From assembly GCA_043816305.1 (NCBI GenBank), contig JBDRHZ010000010.1:1-29002 (forward strand): DNA of 29,002 nucleotides. Reading direction: 5' to 3'. This document shows, one piece after another, positions 23,908 to 29,002 of the stretch (position 1 is its first letter; each line of letters starts with the position of its first letter). Below the pieces are notes generated by a model. It was not told the origin of the DNA and did not search any database. It worked only from the letters and a program-made list of their open reading frames with translations. This DNA comes from JAHIVN01 sp018816645 (GTDB lineage Bacteria > Patescibacteriota > Dojkabacteria > JAHIVN01). Made by a program: the position numbers and the translations under genes.

Positions 23908-24834
23908 TTACTCGTAGTCATAAGTCACTTCCCAGATCCCCGAAAGAATTTTCTTGAAGTTTTCCAGGTTACTGTAAGCATGCATTCTAGATAGGCCATA
24001 CCTGCCATAGTATGAGTGATCAATAGACTTGCCGCAGGAGACTGCAAAAAGATACCCACTGGCTGCTACAGTTGATACAACATTACCGTTTGATCCGCAT
24101 CCTGGATATGAAAACGATGTTATTGTTCTTCCGGTTAAATATTGTATTTTGTACTTACTTGATGTGATTTCTGAAGACAAGGTTGCTGCATCAGTAACTG
24201 GGATAAGATCAATATGTGTAGCTGAGTGAGATTCTATAATCATTCCATTTTGTGACATCTCCTGTAAAGCCGCAATAGGTATACCGATTTTATCAGATAC
24301 TATATAAAAAACTCCTACGAAGTCGTATTTCTTGAGTATAGGATATGCGTACTCGTAGTTATTGTAATTCCCGTCATCAAAAGTTATCATCACGGATTTC
24401 TGCTGGGGATTTTTGCCTAGCTGGAGTAAATCATAAAATTCTATAGGAGTAAGAGATTTGTAATGTTTCTTATCCAGGTACTTCATTTGCTTCTCGAACA
24501 TTTCCGGACTTACAAAGTACGGCCTTGAACTCCTGGAACTTGGAAGCGGGGCAACGTGGTGATATGTGAGAATCGGAACTCTTACCGAGTAGGGCCTTTG
24601 CTCTACAGGTTTGAAGTCATAGTCCTTATCAAAATTATAAGCATCTACTATTTCCCTTTGACTTATAGGATCTTTGTTTTCTAGATTGAGAGTCTCGTCT
24701 GACGGTATTTTTGCAAATAACGGTTTTTTCCCTGCTGGTGCGGAGAAAAGAAGAACAATTATCCAGACAATTATCAGATCAAGGATGAATAAGTAAAAAA
24801 TTACTTTTAGATGGGAGATGTGTTTCTTTGACAT
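23908..24834 (-). CDS. Membrane-anchored polysaccharide deacetylase (NodB domain)
   Basis: From Met at 24834 the protein has 308 residues: an anchor helix (about 8-31), a linker, then a carbohydrate esterase family 4 domain. TFDDG (151-155) carries the catalytic and metal Asp, and SHSATH (202-207) holds the two zinc His. SYPGCG (242-247) is the third motif, with Cys where Tyr or Phe is more usual. It removes acetyl groups from glycans outside the membrane. Met4 is chosen over the ATG at 24843 because a -10-like box at 24842-24847 overlaps the upstream ATG and leaves 7 bases before this one. The family is certain; the substrate is not. Confidence 0.9.
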   Translation of the reverse strand: MSKKHISHLKVIFYLFILDLIIVWIIVLLFSAPAGKKPLFAKIPSDETLNLENKDPISQREIVDAYNFDKDYDFKPVEQRPYSVRVPILTYHHVAPLPSSRSSRPYFVSPEMFEKQMKYLDKKHYKSLTPIEFYDLLQLGKNPQQKSVMITFDDGNYNNYEYAYPILKKYDFVGVFYIVSDKIGIPIAALQEMSQNGMIIESHSATHIDLIPVTDAATLSSEITSSKYKIQYLTGRTITSFSYPGCGSNGNVVSTVAASGYLFAVSCGKSIDHSYYGRYGLSRMHAYSNLENFKKILSGIWEVTYDYE

Positions 24835-24841
24835 TCTATTC

Positions 24842-24877
24842 ATTATGGCAGAAATGTGGTGTGACTACAATTGTAGT
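24842..24877 (-). promoter_or_regulatory. Deacetylase promoter with 14-base palindrome on the -35 box
   Basis: On the minus strand TTGTAG (24865-24870) and CATAAT (24842-24847) are 17 bases apart, and the -10 box lies 7 bases before Met at 24834. The -35 box lies in a perfect palindrome ACTACAATTGTAGT (24864-24877), a possible repressor or activator site, shared with the divergent plus-strand gene. Confidence 0.5.
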
Positions 24878-24985
24878 GATGAGTTGAAAAAACAAAGGTT
24901 CTTTGTAAGTTATTATGTTATTTATTGTTTGTGAAGATTGAGAATTTGTTCTAAACTAAACAAGAATTATCTTAGCATAACCAGT

Positions 24986-26170
24986 ATGGCTGATCAGAAA
25001 GAATTATTTACTATTACTTACGGCGGCTGGTATCAGCGGACGACAATTCATCTGACCGAGATATATGACTTTCTTAAATTCTGCAAAATACGACTCAAGC
25101 TCTCGATGTCGATACTTAAAAGTTATCATACAAATTTAAAGCTAAAGCAAGTCACACGGGAAGTAGGCTATTTGGAATATATTCAGGCGGAAACAGAAGA
25201 GGGTATTGTGATAAAGTACTATGAGGACGGTCTGTACATTTTGAAGCTTGAGTCAGAGGATATAGCCAAAGGGAAGAAAATACTGAAGAACTATTATGAA
25301 AAATTCTTTGAACCTGCTATTAAGTACATTTTCTCACTTGGAGCACCGATTCCAAAGATATTGGCAGATATCACCAGCGTTCATCCGACGGTAATAAGCC
25401 AGCAGAGCGAGGATCCGTCGGATTTTGATATAGAGTCTGATTTGTATGGTGAGGTATATAGCAAGATTTCTTCTAAAGAAATGACTGTTTATAAAACTCC
25501 CGAATATATTTTTGCCCTTGCCGATAAGACGAAGTTCGAAATGCTAGATGATATCGTGGGAATGCAGATATTCTTTCGAGAATTCAAAGACCAACTTGAA
25601 AAATATATAGATATTCATAGAATCGTTTGGGAGGAAATTGACAAGATAAAAGATAAAAAGTCTATTAAGGGGAAGGAAGTCGAGAAGGTCCGCTTTAAGC
25701 TTGAAATGTATAACAAAACTGTGAATTTGATCACACACCGGATCAATCAGATGGGAACTTATGTTACGACCAGAGCTTCAATTTCTAAATCTCTCGAAAT
25801 TGAGAATTATCTTGTAAATCTTTTTCAATATAAATTTGAGGTGCTGTCAAATACGCTTGAATATATAAAGGAGATTTGGGCAATGACAAATTCTTACCTT
25901 CAATCAGCTATCCAGATTGTAGTTGAGATTCAGGATAAAACAACTGACGCAAGTATCAAGTCACTCAGACTTGTGACTGCTCTTGGTGTAGTTGCCGGGC
26001 TGGGAAGATATCTTTTCCAGGAAGAATTCCCCAAAGTTACGATTGAAGGGCTAGGGTACTTTGTTATCTTGATATTGTTTACCTGGCTGCTCGATATGCT
26101 GATAGTCTGGATTTACAGGCAGATAAAGTACAAGCTGAGATTCGTGAAAGGAGTTTCGAGGTTCGAGTAA
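24986..26170 (+). CDS. Coiled-coil protein with two C-terminal membrane helices (CorA-like topology, no GMN)
   Basis: The 394-residue protein has a large soluble, helix-rich N-terminal part (1-325, with long charged stretches) and two membrane helices at the end (about 328-345 and 356-378), followed by a basic tail. This is the topology of CorA-type cation channels and of RMD1/DUF155 proteins. The CorA signature GMN is absent from the loop between the helices (FQEEFPKVTIEGLG), so transport of Mg2+ should not be assumed. The ATG at 24986 is preferred over a TTG 16 codons earlier. It lies 54 bases before the second MFS gene and may be cotranscribed. Function unknown. Confidence 0.75.
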   Translation: MADQKELFTITYGGWYQRTTIHLTEIYDFLKFCKIRLKLSMSILKSYHTNLKLKQVTREVGYLEYIQAETEEGIVIKYYEDGLYILKLESEDIAKGKKILKNYYEKFFEPAIKYIFSLGAPIPKILADITSVHPTVISQQSEDPSDFDIESDLYGEVYSKISSKEMTVYKTPEYIFALADKTKFEMLDDIVGMQIFFREFKDQLEKYIDIHRIVWEEIDKIKDKKSIKGKEVEKVRFKLEMYNKTVNLITHRINQMGTYVTTRASISKSLEIENYLVNLFQYKFEVLSNTLEYIKEIWAMTNSYLQSAIQIVVEIQDKTTDASIKSLRLVTALGVVAGLGRYLFQEEFPKVTIEGLGYFVILILFTWLLDMLIVWIYRQIKYKLRFVKGVSRFE

Positions 26171-26224
26171 ACTACCCACTTTAGATCTGAAAAGGCAAAG
26201 AAGACTACTTATCTTACTTACCAC

Positions 26225-27469
26225 ATGGCAAATCTAATTAAGAAAGAAATAAACCATTTCTATAAGTTGCGCACGAGCGCCAGGAAATTGCTTTCGTCGT
26301 ATATCCTTATAGGCGTTGCTAGTTCTGCGCTTCTGACTTTTATAGATGCATATATCTGGAGAGATACAAATGATGCAGTGGCAGTAGCGCTTTTCAACTT
26401 AGCATTTTTTATTGTATTGCCTGTTGGATTTTATATAAATGGATTATTATTGAAACGATTCTTGATAGGTTCTTTGTATAGAGGAGGTTTGATAATAATA
26501 GGGCTTACAATCACCCTGCTTATTTTTTACTCAAGATGTACTTATCCATTTGTAATTGTTTACGGTTTTGTATATGGATTGGGTCAAGCTTTTTACTGGG
26601 CAAATCGTAACTGTTTAACATTGGAAAAAACGAGAGATTCCGATAGAAACTATTTTTCAGGATTAGAGCTATCGGTTGATACTTTGATTAACATAGTTTT
26701 TCCTGCACTAATAGGTTGGATGATTGTTCTTGGTCAAAGGTTTGATTTATATTCCATTAAAGTGTCGTATCTTATATTAGCTATAGTTGGAATGTATCTT
26801 TTGGTAAAAGCAGGTAATATTGTTGTAAAAGAAAGATATAACAATCCAAAAATTGGATCACTGAGGATTGCACATATGACCTTAAAGTGGAATGGTGTTA
26901 GAGCTGTAAAGGTAGCCCTAGGCCTTACAGAAGGAGCCGCTTATTTTTTCCCTACACTTTTGGTATTTACACATTTAGGATCTGAAGAGATATTTGGTAT
27001 GTTGAGCTCTCTAACATCTATTCTAGTAGCGGCTGCGGCTTACTTATTTGGAAGATTAGTGAAAAGCCAGAACCGTATAGCTGGTTTAAATATTGCAGTG
27101 ATTGGCTACGTACTTGCTGCTTTTGTGTTGGCATTTTTAGATCCTCCATATGCTCAAGTTTTCTTCATTTTGATTTCTTCAGTATCAAGCATCATTATGT
27201 GGACGGCTACAAATTCATTGATAATGGATATAATTGATCTAGAAAGCTCTAAAGATGACAACTATGCATACCTTTACGACAGAGAATTATACTTAAATCT
27301 TGGTAGGATTATGGGAGTAGTCATATTCATTATTCTCTATAAAATAGTTTTATCAGAAGACGCGATCAAATATACTCCCTTATTCCTCTCATTCCTGCAG
27401 GCAATAGCAGTCATGATATCAGGATTCTTATTTGCAAGAAATGAACGAAATAGAACTCAGGGTAGTTGA
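26225..27469 (+). CDS. MFS-type transporter (second copy in window)
   Basis: The 414-residue, strongly hydrophobic protein has about 12 predicted membrane helices with a charged loop near the middle (about 195-215). The segment GQAFYWANRNCLTLEKTRDS (about 121-140), after helix 4, resembles AYQSLYWPAFHTDLSLF of the MFS protein at 8589-9779. This suggests that both belong to one subfamily. A weak promoter (CTGAAA at 26187, TATCTT at 26210-26215) lies 9 bases before the ATG. The gene seems more AT-rich than its neighbours. The substrate is unknown. Confidence 0.85.
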   Translation: MANLIKKEINHFYKLRTSARKLLSSYILIGVASSALLTFIDAYIWRDTNDAVAVALFNLAFFIVLPVGFYINGLLLKRFLIGSLYRGGLIIIGLTITLLIFYSRCTYPFVIVYGFVYGLGQAFYWANRNCLTLEKTRDSDRNYFSGLELSVDTLINIVFPALIGWMIVLGQRFDLYSIKVSYLILAIVGMYLLVKAGNIVVKERYNNPKIGSLRIAHMTLKWNGVRAVKVALGLTEGAAYFFPTLLVFTHLGSEEIFGMLSSLTSILVAAAAYLFGRLVKSQNRIAGLNIAVIGYVLAAFVLAFLDPPYAQVFFILISSVSSIIMWTATNSLIMDIIDLESSKDDNYAYLYDRELYLNLGRIMGVVIFIILYKIVLSEDAIKYTPLFLSFLQAIAVMISGFLFARNERNRTQGS

Positions 27470-27479
27470 TCATATTTAT

Positions 27480-27509
27480 TTGCCTTCATAATACAAAAAG
27501 TGATAAAAT
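27480..27509 (+). promoter_or_regulatory. Promoter of the candidate small RNA
   Basis: TTGCCT (27480-27485) is followed after 18 bases by TAAAAT (27504-27509), preceded by TG as in extended -10 promoters. It points into a region with no coding frame that ends in an intrinsic terminator at 27635. Confidence 0.45.
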
Positions 27510-27515
27510 GCTTTC

Positions 27516-27635
27516 GCAATGAAATATAGGATAAATAATCAAAATACTAATAATAACTCTCATCTGGAGAGGTAGTATTTTCGGTTATTTGTAGAAAAAG
27601 AAGCTATCTCTCGAGAGAGAAGGCTTCTTTTTTTT
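27516..27635 (+). ncRNA. Candidate ~120-nt small RNA or attenuated leader
   Basis: From the predicted start near 27516 the RNA would carry a hairpin of ATACTA (27544-27549) with TAGTAT (27573-27578) and, within it, CTCTC (27557-27561) with GAGAG (27567-27571). It then ends in the terminator at 27599-27635. No open frame of interest is present and no known riboswitch was recognised. It might be an independent small RNA, a terminated leader controlling the downstream tRNA or methyltransferase, or simply the 3' end of the MFS transcript. Confidence 0.4.
27599..27635 (+). terminator. Intrinsic terminator
   Basis: AGAAGC (27599-27604) pairs with GCTTCT (27623-27628) and TCTCTC with GAGAGA inside it, followed by a run of eight T (27628-27635). 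It is the clearest Rho-independent terminator on the plus strand of the window. Confidence 0.85.
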
Positions 27636-27784
27636 ACGGGGGTGAGAAATTTAACAAATTTAAACGAATGAAAGCGAATGTTTTTAGTTATCATTAGAAA
27701 GTTGAAGCACGATCGCTTTTTGATGCCTGGTAGCGCAATCCCGCAAAATGGGACAAGCTGGTAAAGCAATGAGGTTTAGGATAT

Positions 27785-27858
27785 TGCCGGATGGTGTAAC
27801 GGTAGCACAGTGGACTGTTAATCCTCTAGTCCAAGTTCGAATCTTGGTCTGGCAGCCA
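27785..27858 (+). tRNA. tRNA-Asn (GTT)
   Basis: A full cloverleaf folds: acceptor TGCCGGA with TCTGGCA, D stem GTGT/GCAC, anticodon loop CTGTTAA with anticodon GTT, T arm CCAAG-TTCGAAT-CTTGG, discriminator G and an encoded CCA (27856-27858). The anticodon stem has one T-T mismatch (GTGGA with TCCTC). The loop CTGTTAA is that of bacterial tRNA-Asn. Just after it, AGCCATAC (27854-27861) can pair with GTATGGCT (27876-27883), a hairpin that would include the CCA end of the precursor. Confidence 0.92.
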
Positions 27859-27985
27859 TACTTTGCTGAAGCTTCGTATGGCTTAATAAGTAGAGAATTT
27901 ATCCTGAGGGAGGTTAGAGGACATCTTGTCCTCACAGTTAAGAAATTATCTTTAAAATTATTGCCAGACTAGGATTGTCCAAATC

Positions 27986-28032
27986 TTGTAAAGCTTGTCC
28001 AGACTTTACAAAAATCTCAATTTGAGTAGAAT
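27986..28032 (+). promoter_or_regulatory. Methyltransferase promoter with inverted repeat, leaderless
   Basis: TTTACA (28005-28010) and TAGAAT (28027-28032), spaced 16 bases, lie 8 bases before the ATG at 28041. TTGTAAAG (27986-27993) is an exact inverted match of CTTTACAA (28004-28011), which overlaps the -35 box, so a dimeric regulator could bind here. A small palindrome CTCAATTTGAG (28016-28026) lies in the spacer. Confidence 0.5.
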
Positions 28033-28040
28033 AAAGAAAA

Positions 28041-28790
28041 ATGACAAATAAGCTAAATCAAAAAGTTTACTGGAAGAAAGTAGCCAAATCTTACAATAAG
28101 TTAGTCAATGATACTGGAGACACGACCCACAGAAAAGTTATTAACCCAATTGTTTCTGGATTTTTAGGTGATTTAAAAGGTAAAACGATACTTGATGCAG
28201 GGTGCGGGAATGGCTATTGGTCAGGGAAAATGGCCAAAGAAGCTAAGAAAGTTATTGGTGTCGATTTCACGAAAGAGCTGATAGATATTGCCAGGCTGAA
28301 ATTTTCCGCTCCGAATCTCGAGTTTATTACTAATGATTTAAGAAGATTGAACATACCTGATAATAAATTCGATGTTGTACTCTGTAATATGGCTCTAATA
28401 GATGTTGATGGTTTAAATAAAGCAGTTGGTGAAATGGCAAGGGTATTAAAAACTGGTGGTAATTTAGTTATCAGTATAACTCATCCTTGTTTTGAAAACC
28501 CCCCGAATACTTCTTCTTTAAAAAATAAAAATGGAGAAAAGATTGGCAGACTAGTGAAGCATTACTTTGAGACAGGAGTAATAAAAGATTTAAAACAGAA
28601 TTGGGATAGTAAACAAAATTATCAACACTGTCACTATACTATTTCCGATTACTTTAATACTTTTTCGAAACACAATTTGTTTGTTGAAAAAACATCTGAA
28701 CCGAACTGGTCAGAGATTATGAGCGAGGGTTACAGCCATACGCCATATTTTTTGATTTTTAGACTCAAAAAAATTACTAACTCTCATTAG
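28041..28790 (+). CDS. Class I SAM-dependent methyltransferase
   Basis: The 249-residue soluble protein has the Rossmann motif I ILDAGCGNGYWSGK (about 50-63), motif II with VIGVDFTKEL (about 72-81), an acidic loop near ITNDLRRLN (about 98-106), and motif IV FDVVLCNMALIDV (about 112-124), as in UbiE/COQ5-type enzymes (Methyltransf_11). The C-terminal half (ITHPCFENPP onward) is found in many small-molecule methyltransferases. The substrate is unknown. It is transcribed alone, from a promoter close to the start codon. Confidence 0.92.
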   Translation: MTNKLNQKVYWKKVAKSYNKLVNDTGDTTHRKVINPIVSGFLGDLKGKTILDAGCGNGYWSGKMAKEAKKVIGVDFTKELIDIARLKFSAPNLEFITNDLRRLNIPDNKFDVVLCNMALIDVDGLNKAVGEMARVLKTGGNLVISITHPCFENPPNTSSLKNKNGEKIGRLVKHYFETGVIKDLKQNWDSKQNYQHCHYTISDYFNTFSKHNLFVEKTSEPNWSEIMSEGYSHTPYFLIFRLKKITNSH

Positions 28791-28802
28791 ATTAAATAAG
28801 AT

Positions 28803-28818
28803 AAAAGATTTCTCTTTT
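28803..28818 (+). terminator. Weak hairpin after the methyltransferase
   Basis: AAAAGA (28803-28808) pairs with TCTTTT (28813-28818) and the DNA continues in T, a weak terminator. The hairpin lies between two copies of ATTAAATAAG (28791-28800 and 28822-28831). Confidence 0.35.
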
Positions 28819-28830
28819 TGAATTAAATAA

Positions 28831-29002
28831 GGGTCTTGCCCAGTTAAACTAAAAATTACGCAACAATTTTTCAATGTCGTGCATTACTGTTTTTCGATGA
28901 TTGAATCTCCATTCGCTTTCTAATAAATGCCTTTGAAAGAATACTTTTCTAATCCCATTAAACTTGTTCATCCTCCGTTTCGCATAACTCCAAAACGACT
29001 CG
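28831..29002 (-). mobile_element. Partial IS1595-type insertion sequence, 3' end only
   Basis: The transposase reading frame runs off the right edge of the window. The end of the element is probably close to GGGTCTTGCCCAGTTAAACT (28831-28850), which overlaps the transposase stop and could be the terminal inverted repeat. The opposite end is outside the window, so repeat and target duplication cannot be tested. Confidence 0.5.
28849..29002 (-). CDS. IS1595 (ISXO2-like) transposase, C-terminal fragment (partial)
   Basis: The minus strand reads in one frame from the window edge for 50 residues to a TAG at 28849-28851. The end of the protein has ESFWSYAKRRMNKFNGIRK, then LLESEWRFNHR, which is the conserved C-terminus of ISXO2-like/IS1595 DDE transposases (E-S-F-W followed by K-F-N-G and E-x-R-F-N). 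The last catalytic Glu is expected in ESFW. The N-terminal part lies beyond 29002, so intactness is unknown. This frame shows no stop within the window. Confidence 0.8.
   Translation of the reverse strand, partial: ESFWSYAKRRMNKFNGIRKVFFQRHLLESEWRFNHRKTVMHDIEKLLRNF

Larger units (their letters stand above)
27470..27784. other. 315-base gene-free stretch before tRNA-Asn
   Basis: It holds a promoter and a terminated candidate RNA (27516-27635), then 149 bases without a convincing gene. In the latter, CTGGTA..GCAAT occurs twice (27727-27739 and 27758-27770) around a TCCC/GGGA stem with a 7-base loop (27739-27753), a tRNA-like look that does not complete into a tRNA. Confidence 0.5.

Noticed and set aside
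24938..24985. A TTG start extending the CorA-like protein by 16 residues
   Set aside because: The ATG at 24986 is a better start codon and the extra residues are not membrane or domain sequence; a -10-like TAGCAT lies 7 bases before it.
27721..27784. A second tRNA just before tRNA-Asn
   Set aside because: It has D-arm-like and anticodon-arm-like pieces, but no T in position 33, no T arm and no acceptor stem.
1..29002. A CRISPR array, prophage or restriction system
   Set aside because: No regularly spaced repeats, cas-like genes, phage structural genes or restriction-modification genes are seen. The methyltransferase resembles small-molecule enzymes and lacks DNA-methylase motifs.

Overview
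The window looks like chromosomal DNA from a small-genome, AT-rich bacterium, most plausibly a member of the Candidate Phyla Radiation (Patescibacteria). The reasons are short intergenic gaps, few clear Shine-Dalgarno sites, many single-copy membrane-anchored proteins of unknown role, and weak similarity of most genes to textbook families. The code appears standard: TGA ends the GH1 gene and the second MFS gene, which argues against the UGA-glycine lineages (SR1/Gracilibacteria). The phylum assignment is an inference.

Layout. (1) 1-4913 is a copper-handling island on the plus strand: a CsoR-type repressor with a palindrome over its promoter, a 519-residue protein joining HMA, DsbD/SafE-like membrane, cupredoxin and Cys-rich tail modules, a small HMA chaperone, and a CopA-type Cu+ ATPase. 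(2) 5089-10394 holds a membrane-anchored acidic protein, then minus-strand genes for an MFS transporter, an ECF-like sigma factor and a likely membrane-bound anti-sigma partner with a large ectodomain, plus an orphan 180-residue protein. (3) 10440-15507 holds a DUF362 protein, a NatA/NatB-like ABC exporter, an ABC-F ATPase and RsmE. (4) 15550-20637 is a surface or carbohydrate block: a membrane-anchored clan GH-A enzyme, a superoxide-reductase-like domain on a long disordered Pro/Gln/Ser tail, a membrane-anchored GH18-like protein and a membrane-anchored GH1 enzyme.

(5) 20638-24834 is a mixed region: a decayed GxxExxY gene, a SanA-like DUF218 protein, a SprT-like metalloprotease, a VOC protein, a deoxyribosyltransferase-like domain fused to a ribbon-helix-helix domain, and a membrane-anchored NodB-type deacetylase. 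(6) 24986-29002 holds a coiled-coil protein with two C-terminal membrane helices, a second MFS transporter, a candidate terminated small RNA, tRNA-Asn(GTT), a methyltransferase and the 3' end of an IS1595/ISXO2-type transposase running off the window.

Functionally, the copper genes read as one sense-and-export circuit. The sigma and anti-sigma pair suggests envelope sensing. The anchored hydrolases and deacetylase suggest remodelling of surface or neighbouring-cell glycans. A recurring feature is a -10-like hexamer 7-9 nt from the start codon, which suggests leaderless transcripts. No CRISPR array, prophage or complete mobile element was seen.
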